From Microbulbifer hainanensis (GTDB taxonomy: Bacteria; Pseudomonadota; Gammaproteobacteria; Pseudomonadales; Cellvibrionaceae), in contig NZ_JACZCR010000031.1 of NCBI RefSeq assembly GCF_014904735.1, forward strand, positions 124,001-188,000: a stretch of 64,000 nucleotides of DNA, in the 5' to 3' direction. The notes beneath the pieces were generated by a model. The model made no database searches, was not told where the DNA came from, and saw nothing but the letters and a program-made list of their open reading frames with translations. Made by a program: the position numbers and the translations under genes. Positions 7,486-16,563 of this stretch are shown here, piece after piece (position 1 is the stretch's first letter; every line of letters starts with the position of its first letter).

Positions 7486-8118
7486 GGGGAATAACTCCTA
7501 ATGTGCCAGATGATGTGCCAGATGTTTCGGATCTCCTTGTGAGAGCCAAATTCACAGTTTCCTGTCGATAGAAATTTTTCCGGGGCGCATTGACGCCGCG
7601 GGGACGGTTAGCTGCCACCCGTACCGATATAATCGGCGACGCGGAAGTGTGACTCATTCCGGGGGAGAGGACGCTGGCAAAGGCGACTGGAAGAGGGAGT
7701 ATACGGCGCCTGCGCGACAGTAGAACGATGGAATGGCTGCGTATTATCCAGTATTGCCCCGTTCAATCCCTTTAGCCATGGCCTACCGTAGGTCTCGGGC
7801 TAAAGCTCAATTCGTGAACCCATTGCGTCATCATCGACAGAGATGCCTTATAGAGTAGTCGAGCCCACTCTGTGGTGGGCTCTTGGTAGTTGTTTATCGG
7901 CGCAGAAATGACTTAGAAAACGATAGCTGTAGGTGGGCAATTAAGCTTTCTGTATTTCTTGCCCGGGTAGGACGGGAAACAGCTTTGTGTGCGGTGATTT
8001 TATTGAGGTTGAAAAAATTTTGAAATAGGCGCTTCGAGTGGATTAATCTACGATTTTCGTAGAGTGTAATTGTGGCTTGAGGTCTAATAGATTTTTAGTT
8101 GACAATTCCAATTGTTGC
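7486..8118. other. Intergenic stretch between alkylsulfatase-like gene and AraC gene
   Basis: It must hold the promoter of the minus-strand gene ending at 7485. A 12-bp unit ATGTGCCAGATG is repeated in tandem at 7501-7524, in the expected 5' leader. A hairpin (7861-7882) marks the far side. No coding frame with a convincing ribosome site or family signature was found. Confidence 0.5.
7861..7882. terminator. Hairpin, possible weak terminator of the AraC gene
   Basis: GAGCCCAC at 7861-7868 pairs with GTGGGCTC at 7875-7882. The flanks lack a long T or A run, so factor-independent termination is uncertain on either strand. Confidence 0.35.
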
Positions 8119-9129
8119 CTATTTTTTATATTTTTGCCGGTATTCGGTCGGCGACAATCCGACCCAGCGTTTAAAGGCAATTGAAAAGTTCTGTGCTTCG
8201 CTAAACCCACATCTCTCTGCGATTTGCTGAATCTGTAAATCCGTTTCAAGCAGGTATTGCTGGGCGAGTTCCTGACGCGCCTCATCGAGTAGAGTCTGGA
8301 AATTGGTGTTCTTACTTTTTAATTTTCGATGGAGGGTGCGAGAGGAAACATGCATCTGATCGGCGATTGATTCAAGGCTGGGAAAGTATCCTTCGCGCTT
8401 GCGCAGATGCTCCTTTACATCGCTGATCACATCATGGTTTTCGTTGATCTTGATCTGCAGGCGCTCGCAGAGCTCCGCCATTGCGCCTTCCACCATCGGG
8501 TCGTATGTCGGCAAAGGTTCATCGATCAGTTTCGCGGGATAGTGAATCTCCGCATGGGGTTGGTCAAACGAAATTTCACAGTGAAAAATTCGCCGGTAAA
8601 TGTCTATGTATTCCGGCTCTGGGAAGTCCAGTAGCAGTTTTAGCGGCTGGGCTTTAACACCAATCAGCGTCTGCATGATCACCTGGTGCGATGCCATGGC
8701 CCATTCAATATACAGCCGATGGAGTTTCTCCAGCGGTGTGTCACACATATAGCGCCATGAAATTTCAGACTCAGTGATCTTGCACTGACTATCAACAACT
8801 GTAGTGATTAGGCCGCGATATTTGGAATATCTCTCTTCAGCCTCGCGAAGGGTCTTGGAGGTCATAATCAGGTAGCCGGCAGCACCCTGGTCGTTGAGGT
8901 CTGTGTTCTCCCCAATCTTAAGGCCAAGCCCCGGTTCGTCGATTTTTTGAATAAGCTCAAAACACAGAGTTGCATACTGTTGTTTGGTTATCAGTTCAAG
9001 ATTTTTATTGACCCTTTCGTAGACAATACCAGCAGAACGAAAAATAGGTTCGTAGTCCACGCCAAGTTGGCTGAGAGTTTCTACCAACGGGTAGATCAGA
9101 TAATTGTACTGTTTTGTTTGGTTGCTCAT
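8119..9129 (-). CDS. AraC-family transcriptional regulator (OruR/ArgR-type)
   Basis: A 336-residue regulator. Residues 1-220 look like the arabinose-binding-type sensor domain found in OruR-like regulators (YLIYPLVETLSQLG start, then DQGAAGYLIMTSKTLREA). The C-terminal 90 residues form the double helix-turn-helix of AraC proteins: SLESIADQMHVSSRTLHRKL, then QIQQIAERCGFSEAQNFS and the WVGLSPTEYRQ ending. The gene is divergent from the acyl-CoA operon beginning at 9581, and the shared intergenic region has two 10-bp direct repeats spaced 21 bp apart. It is therefore the likely activator of that operon, probably in response to its substrate or a CoA-pathway intermediate. The ligand is unknown. 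Confidence 0.9.
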   Translation of the reverse strand: MSNQTKQYNYLIYPLVETLSQLGVDYEPIFRSAGIVYERVNKNLELITKQQYATLCFELIQKIDEPGLGLKIGENTDLNDQGAAGYLIMTSKTLREAEERYSKYRGLITTVVDSQCKITESEISWRYMCDTPLEKLHRLYIEWAMASHQVIMQTLIGVKAQPLKLLLDFPEPEYIDIYRRIFHCEISFDQPHAEIHYPAKLIDEPLPTYDPMVEGAMAELCERLQIKINENHDVISDVKEHLRKREGYFPSLESIADQMHVSSRTLHRKLKSKNTNFQTLLDEARQELAQQYLLETDLQIQQIAERCGFSEAQNFSIAFKRWVGLSPTEYRQKYKK

Positions 9130-9580
9130 CTGTCGTCTTTACTGCTGTTATCTGGATCCCGGCAAGATCGGCCATTTATTGTCATCGTTGGCTGCGAGAA
9201 CTCTGGTCAAAAAGAGGTCACCGTTATCGTCAACCTGGCGAAGCAGATCTCAGGTGTCGATCTTCACAGTGACCCCTGACAGGCTGGATCTGGCCCACTG
9301 TTCGAATCGACTCACGTCCTTTGCTGTAGACGCGCAATTTAACCACGTTGCCCGCTGATCTCTTGCACTTGTGTTGGCGCCGCATTCTGTCACTGAATTT
9401 GAGTGACTTTAAGGCCTGTACTGGTCCGGGTTCCGATATCCGGGAGGCTTTAAGCGGATGGCAGCGCTCCGCTAATTTGTCGGAATACGTTTAGTGGTTG
9501 TCCGAATCGCATAGCTTACTCGCTAAATAGCCAATTTATGATGCCTTTATCGAACTAAAGATAATAGCTGAGGAATTGGC
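9130..9580. other. Divergent promoter region between AraC gene and acyl-CoA operon
   Basis: It contains the candidate operator at 9477-9507 and a likely -10 element (CTAAAT near 9523) for the rightward operon. No further gene was seen. Confidence 0.6.
9477..9507 (+). promoter_or_regulatory. Candidate AraC-type operator, two direct half-sites
   Basis: TTGTCGGAAT at 9477-9486 and TTGTCCGAAT at 9498-9507 are direct repeats (9 of 10 identical) with start points exactly 21 bp, two helical turns, apart. That spacing is characteristic of AraC-family half-sites. The downstream copy lies where the -35 box of the promoter would be, as in class II activation. Confidence 0.55.
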
Positions 9581-10702
9581 ATGAGCGTTGCTAGCGATAT
9601 TGTAATCTGGGGTGCCAGTGGTTATACGGGCAAACTGATCTCCGAATCACTGCACAATCGGGGAATTCCATTTACAGCCGCCGGGCGATCAGAGGAGCGC
9701 CTGCGTGACGCTCTGGCGATTGCCGCTGAGCGGGCCGGCGTGAGCGCAATCAACGCAGAGATCGCTGTTGCCCAGCATAACGAAGAATCTCTGTCTGCGC
9801 TATTTGCCAATGCAAAGGTGGTTGTGAACGTCACCGGGCCCTTCGCGCACCTGGGCGAAACGGTGGTTCGAGCGGCGCTGGAGGCGGGCTGCCACTATCT
9901 CGACACTACCGGCGAGCAGGATTACATGCTCGACATGAAGCGTAAATACAGCGATGCCTTTGCCGACAAGAGGCTGCTGCTATTGCCCGCCCTGGCTTAT
10001 ATGTGGAGTATCGGTAACCTGGCGGCCGAAGTCGCGCTGGAAGATACGACTGTAGACAGTCTCGAGCTCTCGTACTACAGCGCCAAAGGTGCCCCTTCCG
10101 TTGCCTCTTCCCAGTCTTTCATGCGTATGCTCTCCGCACCCCATTACTATCTCGATAACAACGAGTTGGTGGAGTGGGAGCTGGGACGCAACTGGGAGGT
10201 GACCATTCCGGGGATTTCCGAGCGGCTGTTGGGGTCTTCCTGGGGCGGCTGCGGTGAACCGGTCTGGTATATGGACGATCCGCGGGTACGCAGTTGTCGC
10301 GTATTCCAGACCAGTGATCAGCCCGACGCCATTGCCGGTATTCACGCCGGCGTAAAACAGATCCTCGAAGGGACGCAGGGCAATGTCGAGGCGCGCGAGG
10401 CGGCTTCAGTCCAGGCCGCAGCCGCTATTGTGCAAAGTGAGCCTGAAAAAGAGAACCCCCTCGACCACCGCGGCGTTGTCAATGTTGAGGCCTGGGGCAA
10501 TGTGACCCGTCGCCGCGTCCAGCTGCACTTCCATTCCCCTTACGTCATGACCGGCGAGCTGATCGCTGAAGGGTGTCGTCACCTGTTGACCAGCCCGCCG
10601 CGATCCGTGGGTTTCCAGTCTGCGGGTAAAGCGTTCGGACATCGCCAGTTACTGGGCAACCTTGCAGACAACGGCTTCCTCGTTGTCCGCGAGGAGGGCT
10701 GA
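9581..10702 (+). CDS. Saccharopine dehydrogenase-like NAD(P)-binding oxidoreductase
   Basis: A 373-residue protein with an N-terminal Rossmann motif GASGYTGKL at residues 11-19 and the AGRSEERL segment of saccharopine dehydrogenase-related proteins. It lacks features of true lysine-pathway saccharopine reductase. The same fold includes trans-acting enoyl reductases that work on polyketide or lipid intermediates, so in this operon it most plausibly reduces a CoA-bound or free lipid intermediate. It is the first gene of the run that continues with thiolase, ligase and dehydrogenases; the thiolase start codon lies 2 bases after its stop. A GAGG site precedes the ATG. Confidence 0.8.
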   Translation: MSVASDIVIWGASGYTGKLISESLHNRGIPFTAAGRSEERLRDALAIAAERAGVSAINAEIAVAQHNEESLSALFANAKVVVNVTGPFAHLGETVVRAALEAGCHYLDTTGEQDYMLDMKRKYSDAFADKRLLLLPALAYMWSIGNLAAEVALEDTTVDSLELSYYSAKGAPSVASSQSFMRMLSAPHYYLDNNELVEWELGRNWEVTIPGISERLLGSSWGGCGEPVWYMDDPRVRSCRVFQTSDQPDAIAGIHAGVKQILEGTQGNVEAREAASVQAAAAIVQSEPEKENPLDHRGVVNVEAWGNVTRRRVQLHFHSPYVMTGELIAEGCRHLLTSPPRSVGFQSAGKAFGHRQLLGNLADNGFLVVREEG

Positions 10703-10704
10703 GC

Positions 10705-11943
10705 GTGAAGACTAACGCCTACATCGCCGGTGTGGGGATGACGCCGTTTGGTAACCACATGGGTACGCCTCTGCGTGAACTTGGGGCCAGGGCCATCCGG
10801 ATGGCCCTGGAAGATGCGGGTATTGAGGGGGCAGACCTTGACGCCGCCTATATGGCAAATGGTGGCGGTGCCCTGATCGTCGGTCAGGGCCTGATTGCCG
10901 GCCAGGTGGCGCTTCGGCATGCCGGGATTGGCAAGATTCCGGTGATCAATGTTGAGAACGCCTGCGCATCCTCGTCTACCGCGGCCTACCAGGCCGCGGC
11001 AATGATTACCGCAGGCTTACATGATGTCGTGCTGGTATGTGGCTTCGACAAGCTCTATCACGAGGATAAAGCCAGGACCTTCGCCGTGTTCGCTGCAGGC
11101 GTAGATGTCGAGCAGGAGGGTGGACTGGAGGCTGAACTGGAGAAAATTGCCGAGCACGAAGGGGTCGCCATAGACGACACCCCTGGTGCCGGTCGCTCGG
11201 CCTTTATGGATATCTATGCGCTGAGCGCTCTGGTGCATATGAAGAAATATGGCACTACCCAGCAGCAATTTGCCGCCGTGAGTGCCAAGAATTCCTACCA
11301 CGGCAGCCTCAACCCCAACGCCCAGTTTCAGCAGGAGTTGAGCGTTGAAGACGTGCTCGCTTCCCGTGAGATTGTCTATCCACTGACATTGCCGATGTGC
11401 TCGCCAGTAGGCGATGGCGCAGCGGCATTGGTGCTGGTCAGCGAACGCAAGGCGCGCGAACTCGGGTTGAAGCAGCCTGTGCGAATGGCTTCCTCTGTGC
11501 TGGCGTCCGGATGGGATCACGACTCTGACGAACCAACGCTGTTGGAGCACTGCGCGAAAACTGCCTATGCGGAAGCAGGTGTGAGCCCTGGTGATCTCAG
11601 TTGTGTGGAGCTGCACGACGCCTCGGCTCCCTCGGAAATCATCGCCTACGAAAAACTCGGTCTCTGCGACGAAGGCAAGGGCGGAGAGCTGGTTGCTTCC
11701 GGGGCGACGCGCCTCGGAGGACATATTCCTGTCAATACCTCCGGTGGACTGCTGCGGAAAGGGCACCCCATTGGCGCCACCGGCGCGGCGCAGCTGATCG
11801 AGCTGACTCTGCAGCTGCAGGGGCGCGCAGGCAAGCGCCAGGTTCCCGATGCCCGCGTAGGCCTCGCTTATAACGGTGGTGGCAACATCGGTACCGATGC
11901 GGCCGCCACAGTAGTCACGATTTTAGAAAAAAAAGATCTTTAA
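10705..11943 (+). CDS. SCPx-type thiolase / lipid-transfer thiolase
   Basis: A 412-residue thiolase-fold protein starting at GTG 10705, with GAGGAGG just upstream. The nucleophilic Cys lies in VENACASSST at about residue 87, and the C-terminal GHPIGATG supplies the active-site His. HDASAPSEI replaces the NEAFA motif of classical thiolases. That combination is typical of the sterol carrier protein X or non-specific lipid-transfer protein thiolases, which cleave branched or steroid-type 3-ketoacyl-CoA. Placed between the reductase and the CoA ligase, it would do the final C-C cleavage of the pathway. Confidence 0.88.
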   Translation: MKTNAYIAGVGMTPFGNHMGTPLRELGARAIRMALEDAGIEGADLDAAYMANGGGALIVGQGLIAGQVALRHAGIGKIPVINVENACASSSTAAYQAAAMITAGLHDVVLVCGFDKLYHEDKARTFAVFAAGVDVEQEGGLEAELEKIAEHEGVAIDDTPGAGRSAFMDIYALSALVHMKKYGTTQQQFAAVSAKNSYHGSLNPNAQFQQELSVEDVLASREIVYPLTLPMCSPVGDGAAALVLVSERKARELGLKQPVRMASSVLASGWDHDSDEPTLLEHCAKTAYAEAGVSPGDLSCVELHDASAPSEIIAYEKLGLCDEGKGGELVASGATRLGGHIPVNTSGGLLRKGHPIGATGAAQLIELTLQLQGRAGKRQVPDARVGLAYNGGGNIGTDAAATVVTILEKKDL

Positions 11944-11945
11944 GC

Positions 11946-13529
11946 ATGAGTATGTATGACGACTCGGTTCTAGCTCATCTGGTCGCTAATAGAATTGGCC
12001 AGGACACGAAAGCCCCGATTTTAACCTTCGAATATGAAGGCGAAGTCGAAGAGCGCACCTACGCCGAACTGTATGCGAATGCCAACAAGCTGGCGGCATT
12101 TTTTATCGATCACGGCATGGAGAAGGGGGACAGGTTCGGAATCCTGTTGCTCAATCATCCCGAAGTGGTGGAGGCTCTGGTGGCGGCTTCGATCAGTGGC
12201 TGTGTTGCGGTGCCGATTGATCCGCGCACCAAGGGCGCCAAGCTGGCCTATATGCTCAATGATTCCGGTTGCCGCGGCATTATCTGCGAGGATTATAACC
12301 TCGAAGCCGTGCGGCAGGCGGCTCTGGATAGCGTGGACTGGTGCGTACAGGTAGGCGATAACGCATCGGAACCTACAATTGACTACCGAGCCCTGATGCA
12401 GGCGGATGTCGAGAATATCGCAGTGCGGACCGAGAGCGGCAACGATCCCCTGCAGATACTCTACACCTCCGGTACAACCGGAGACCCCAAGGGCATTGTC
12501 AAGCCCAACGTCAACTATGCGCAGGCACAGATTCTCGGCAGTTCCGTTTTCGGTATTCAGGACTCGGACAAACTGTATACCGGACTGTCGCTTTCCCACG
12601 GTAATGCACAGCTGATGACGCTGGCTCCGGCGCTGACGATGGGGGTTCCGGTCGTGTTCAGCCGCAAGTTCACCCGCTCGCGCCTTTGGGATATTACCCG
12701 TCAATTCCGCTGCACCATGTTCAATCTGCTGGGCGGTATGACTGCCGCGATTTACAGCCTGCCACCGGCAACAAACGACGGGGATAACCCGATACGCCGG
12801 GTGATCAGTGCCGGTATGCCGGCGGCCATCTGGCAAGACTTTGCACAGCGCTTCGATGTCGAGCTTCTGGAAGTCTATGGCTCGGCAGAGGGCGGCCTGT
12901 TTTGGAATGCGGGCAATGGACCGGCGGGAAGTTTCGGCAACTTGCGTGAAAACCCGTTGTTTGAAGGGCGAATCGTAGACGAGGCAGATAATGACTGCGG
13001 GCCCGGACAAAGTGGTGAATTGATCTGGCGTTTCCGCAGCGGCGAAGCGATTGAAGTCCTTTATCTGAATAATCCCGAGGCTTCCGCCAAAAAGACACGG
13101 GATGGCTGGTTCCGTACCGGCGACGTCGTTCATGCCGACGCCAACGGCTGGCTCTTCTTCGATTATCGCAAGGGCGGTGGCATTCGCCACAACGGGGACT
13201 TTATCAATCCTGCATTCGTCGAAAAGGTGATCGCAGAGAGCGGACTGGTGGACGATGTATTCGTCTACGGTGTTCCAGCCGCATCGGGTGCGCCCGGCGA
13301 AAAGGATGTTGTAGCGGCGGTGGTTCCCCGAGAGGGGTATTCCCTGGATAGCGATGAGCTCTTCAGTGTCTGTCGCGAAGGGCTGGAGTCAAATTTTGTT
13401 CCCACATACGTACAGGTAGTGGACGAGATCCCGAAGACTGCGTCGGAAAAGCCGCAGGAAAGATTCCTTATAGAAGCGTTTGAAAAATCTCCACAGCGAG
13501 TATTTACCGAAGAACTCAGCAGAGTCTGA
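11946..13529 (+). CDS. AMP-forming acyl-CoA synthetase
   Basis: A 527-residue ANL-superfamily ligase. The phosphate-binding loop YTSGTTGDPKG is at about residues 172-182, followed by the YGSAEGG and GWFRTGDV motifs, and the C-terminal catalytic Lys is probably in KTASEKPQE. It would activate the imported acid with ATP and CoA. It starts 2 bases after the thiolase stop and is followed, 32 bases on, by two acyl-CoA dehydrogenases, so activation and first oxidation are co-expressed. Substrate cannot be read from sequence; no signal for very long fatty acids or benzoate is evident. Confidence 0.88.
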   Translation: MSMYDDSVLAHLVANRIGQDTKAPILTFEYEGEVEERTYAELYANANKLAAFFIDHGMEKGDRFGILLLNHPEVVEALVAASISGCVAVPIDPRTKGAKLAYMLNDSGCRGIICEDYNLEAVRQAALDSVDWCVQVGDNASEPTIDYRALMQADVENIAVRTESGNDPLQILYTSGTTGDPKGIVKPNVNYAQAQILGSSVFGIQDSDKLYTGLSLSHGNAQLMTLAPALTMGVPVVFSRKFTRSRLWDITRQFRCTMFNLLGGMTAAIYSLPPATNDGDNPIRRVISAGMPAAIWQDFAQRFDVELLEVYGSAEGGLFWNAGNGPAGSFGNLRENPLFEGRIVDEADNDCGPGQSGELIWRFRSGEAIEVLYLNNPEASAKKTRDGWFRTGDVVHADANGWLFFDYRKGGGIRHNGDFINPAFVEKVIAESGLVDDVFVYGVPAASGAPGEKDVVAAVVPREGYSLDSDELFSVCREGLESNFVPTYVQVVDEIPKTASEKPQERFLIEAFEKSPQRVFTEELSRV

Positions 13530-13561
13530 AAACGCCATATAGAACAGAGTGAGGAAATAAT

Positions 13562-14806
13562 ATGTCCGCAACATTAGAGCTGGCCAACCGCCTGAGCCCC
13601 ACCGGCCTCGATAGCCAACTGAGTGAAGAAGAACAGGCTGTGCGGGATTCCGCCCATCGATTTGCGCAAGAGGTTCTCAGGCCGATCGGCAGGGAACTGG
13701 ATCGAATGACTCCCGAACAGGTGATCGCGGCCGAGTCTCCATTGTGGACAGTTTTTCAGCAGGCGGCAAACCTCGGCATGGAGAGCTTAACCGAGCTACC
13801 GATGGATCAAGCCCATACGTACATCGCGCTGATGCTTGAAGAGCTTGGTTGGGGAGATGCGGGGCTGGCAGTCAGTCTGGGGGCCGCCCAGACACCACAG
13901 CGGCTGGCGTACCACTGCGATAACAAGTTCCTTAAAGAGAATATCCCCGCGGATGCGATCGGTTGTTGGGGTATTACCGAGCCTGATCACGGCAGCGATA
14001 TGTTTCAGTTTATGAGTTCTGCCTCTGAGCGAGATATCAATCTCGGCCGGCCAAACTGCGTTGCGAAGATTCGCGGTAATGAAGTCGTGATCACCGGGCA
14101 GAAGTCAGCCTGGGTTTCCAATGGCACTTTCGCGCAATACTGTGCGCTGTTCTGCGCCTGCGATACCGGCAACGGCCCCACAGAAAGTGTCGCTTTGGTT
14201 GTACCTCTGGACGCCAAGGGAGTAAGCAGGGGCAAACCGCTGGACAAGATGGGCCAACGCGCTTTGAACCAGGGCGAGGTCTACTTCGACAATGTGAGCC
14301 TGCCCATCGACTGGCTGATCGCGCCCCCCGAGTACTACTCGCAGGTAGCGACCGCTCAGCTGGTGGAAGCAAATAGTGGTATGGGCCTGATGTTTACCGG
14401 GCTTGCCCGGGCGGGCTTTGAGCTTGCACTGGACTACGCACACGAGCGTACCCAGGGCGGGCGCTCGATCATCGCGCACCAGAATGTCCGCCAACGCCTG
14501 TTCCATATGTTCCGCCAGGTAGAGGCCTCCAGGGCACTGGCCCGTCGTTCAATCGCCTACAGTTCAACCTCTGGCCAGCCGTCCCTGCTCGCCGCCATCT
14601 CATCCAAAATCACCGCTACCCAGACGGCACTGGATGTATGTAGCGCCTCCCTGCAAATGCATGGCGGCAATGGATTGACCCGGGAATACGAGACGGAAAA
14701 GCTCTTTAGGGACGCCCGCGCATCATTGATCGAAGACGGTTGCAATGAAGTCCTCGCGATCAAAGGGGGCACTCAGCTGATGTCAGAAGAAGCTCTGTCA
14801 CTGTAG
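13562..14806 (+). CDS. Acyl-CoA dehydrogenase, catalytic-type subunit
   Basis: A 414-residue acyl-CoA dehydrogenase with the flavin-contact segment WGITEPDHGSDM and the C-terminal HGGNGLTREYETEKLFRD block. The probable catalytic Glu is kept in IEDGCNEVL, near residue 397. It would introduce the alpha,beta double bond into the CoA ester made by the preceding ligase and pass electrons to ETF. The next gene, 23 bases on, is a larger relative that seems to lack the catalytic Glu. The two may form a mixed-subunit enzyme, as known for some steroid side-chain dehydrogenases. Confidence 0.88.
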   Translation: MSATLELANRLSPTGLDSQLSEEEQAVRDSAHRFAQEVLRPIGRELDRMTPEQVIAAESPLWTVFQQAANLGMESLTELPMDQAHTYIALMLEELGWGDAGLAVSLGAAQTPQRLAYHCDNKFLKENIPADAIGCWGITEPDHGSDMFQFMSSASERDINLGRPNCVAKIRGNEVVITGQKSAWVSNGTFAQYCALFCACDTGNGPTESVALVVPLDAKGVSRGKPLDKMGQRALNQGEVYFDNVSLPIDWLIAPPEYYSQVATAQLVEANSGMGLMFTGLARAGFELALDYAHERTQGGRSIIAHQNVRQRLFHMFRQVEASRALARRSIAYSSTSGQPSLLAAISSKITATQTALDVCSASLQMHGGNGLTREYETEKLFRDARASLIEDGCNEVLAIKGGTQLMSEEALSL

Positions 14807-14829
14807 TAAGAATTACAAGGAATCTGTAT

Positions 14830-16563
14830 ATGTTTGGGTATTCAGCGCCGTTAAAGGATATGCAATTTGTGTATCGTGAGCTGCTGTTTACCCCGGGTGC
14901 AGAAGATGCCCCTGACAAGGCTTCAATCGAGCGCCTGTTAACGGATAGCTCTGCCTGGGCACAGGCAAAAGTTGCCCCTTATAGTGGATCTGCCGATCTG
15001 GAAGGGTGCGAACTGACTGAGACTGGCGTCTGTGTGCCGGACTGGTATCGGGAACTCTATCAGGAATATTGCCAACTGGGTGGACTTGCCGCCACTGGAA
15101 TGAAAGCCTATGGCGGTAGTGAACAGTCAGTAGCGGTTGGATTGATGCTGTCGGAAATAATCGGGGCAGCCGATTGGGCATGGAGTCTCTATACCAGCAT
15201 GAGCGTCTCCGTCATGCGCGTTATAGAGCAGCTGGCAACTCCGGAACAAAAGGAATTGTGGTTGCCAAGGCTTTATAGCGGAGACTGGACCGCTACAGTC
15301 TGTATCAGTGAGGCACAGGGGTATGTGGATCTCAGCATGATTCGCACCAGAGCGATCCCGGATGAACACAGCAACTACCGCGTTTCCGGCAGGAAGGTGC
15401 ATGTTGCGGGCGGCGATCACGATCTGAGTGACAATATTCTGTATCTGACACTGGCTCGTGACCCCGACGATAGTTGGCCGTCGTTATTTATCATTCCGAA
15501 GTACGACATAGAAAACCCTACAGTCAGAAACGCTGTACAATGCGATAAATTAGAGCAAAAGATGGGTGTCCGCGGTAATGCGACTTGCACCATGTCATTT
15601 GACCGTTCCGTTGCCTATCGCTTGGGTAGCGCGGCGCAGGGCTTCTTCGGCCTTAACCGCCTTAAATTCGAAAGTCGTCTATTGGCGGGTCTTCAGGGCG
15701 TAACGCTTTCCGAGAAAAGCTTTCAGGGCTCCCGTGCCTATGCCATGCAGAGAAGGCTATCTACTTTGTCACAGGTGGCAGCGGATCAAGCTAAGTTATC
15801 TGATCCCATTATTCGTCAGCCAGGTATTCAGCACATGCTCTCGCTCCAGCGCGCAATCGCGGAAGCAGGGCGTAGCCTTGTTTATGAGGCAGGAACTATA
15901 TTGGAAAGCCTGTCGGATGAAGATGACGATAACTATTGCTATTTACAGTGTCTCCTGGATATCGCCAATCATTTTTTGACTGACATTTCCTTCGAATCAG
16001 CCAGCCTCGGCATGCAGGTCCTGGGCCCTTACGGCTATCTATCTGAATGGGGTCTGGAGCAAAACCTAAGAGATTGCCGAACGGCACTCACGTTTAATGA
16101 TGAGGCTCCGGGCCAGATTTTCTCCTTATCGAGCCTGAAGTCATCGAAAGGGATGAACCCTGGGCTCGCAGAATTGATTCGAAGGATAGAGGAATACTGC
16201 GAAAAATATGGTGATGACCGAAATCTTAAGTTCTTTACACTAGAGCTGAGTCGGAGGGTGAGTCAGTGGCGGGAGTGCCAGGAGTCTGTTCTAAACTCCA
16301 CTGAATACTCTAATCAGTTTGGCCATGGAGATCGGGAAGTCACCCATTTTTGGGGCTACTGTGCACTGGCATACTACTGGAGTTTGATGGCGGCTTCTGC
16401 ATATGAATCGATGGCGGCCGGGAACTGTGACAGCAGAGATTTTTACCGAGAAAAGATTGCCGTTGCCAGATTCTATTTCAATACCATATTCCCAAGAACA
16501 GAAGCTCTGATAATCAGTATTCGTGCTATGAATTCGGATTTTGATCTGGGTGCGATTTGTTGA
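14830..16563 (+). CDS. Divergent acyl-CoA dehydrogenase homologue lacking the catalytic Glu
   Basis: A 577-residue protein of the long (about 600-residue) acyl-CoA dehydrogenase class, recognisable by the start FGYSAPLKDMQFVYRELL, the RDCR segment and the helical C-terminal domain. Where the two long relatives in this window have YEGTTGIQ and HEGTEGIQ, this one reads FNDEAPGQ at about residues 421-428, so the aligned Glu is an Asn. The flavin-contact segment CISEAQGYVDLSM is also unusual against CLTEPHCGSDLGM. It is probably not an ordinary dehydrogenase by itself. Being the last gene of the operon next to a normal acyl-CoA dehydrogenase, it may be a partner subunit. An accessory or inactive role is also possible. 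Confidence 0.8.
   Translation: MFGYSAPLKDMQFVYRELLFTPGAEDAPDKASIERLLTDSSAWAQAKVAPYSGSADLEGCELTETGVCVPDWYRELYQEYCQLGGLAATGMKAYGGSEQSVAVGLMLSEIIGAADWAWSLYTSMSVSVMRVIEQLATPEQKELWLPRLYSGDWTATVCISEAQGYVDLSMIRTRAIPDEHSNYRVSGRKVHVAGGDHDLSDNILYLTLARDPDDSWPSLFIIPKYDIENPTVRNAVQCDKLEQKMGVRGNATCTMSFDRSVAYRLGSAAQGFFGLNRLKFESRLLAGLQGVTLSEKSFQGSRAYAMQRRLSTLSQVAADQAKLSDPIIRQPGIQHMLSLQRAIAEAGRSLVYEAGTILESLSDEDDDNYCYLQCLLDIANHFLTDISFESASLGMQVLGPYGYLSEWGLEQNLRDCRTALTFNDEAPGQIFSLSSLKSSKGMNPGLAELIRRIEEYCEKYGDDRNLKFFTLELSRRVSQWRECQESVLNSTEYSNQFGHGDREVTHFWGYCALAYYWSLMAASAYESMAAGNCDSRDFYREKIAVARFYFNTIFPRTEALIISIRAMNSDFDLGAIC

Noticed and set aside
9581-10702. Lysine-pathway saccharopine dehydrogenase
   Set aside because: Only the Rossmann and fold-level pattern agree; operon context is acyl-CoA metabolism.
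12021-13190. 389-codon open frame antisense to the CoA ligase
   Set aside because: Shadow frame of a real AMP-forming ligase; no family signature.
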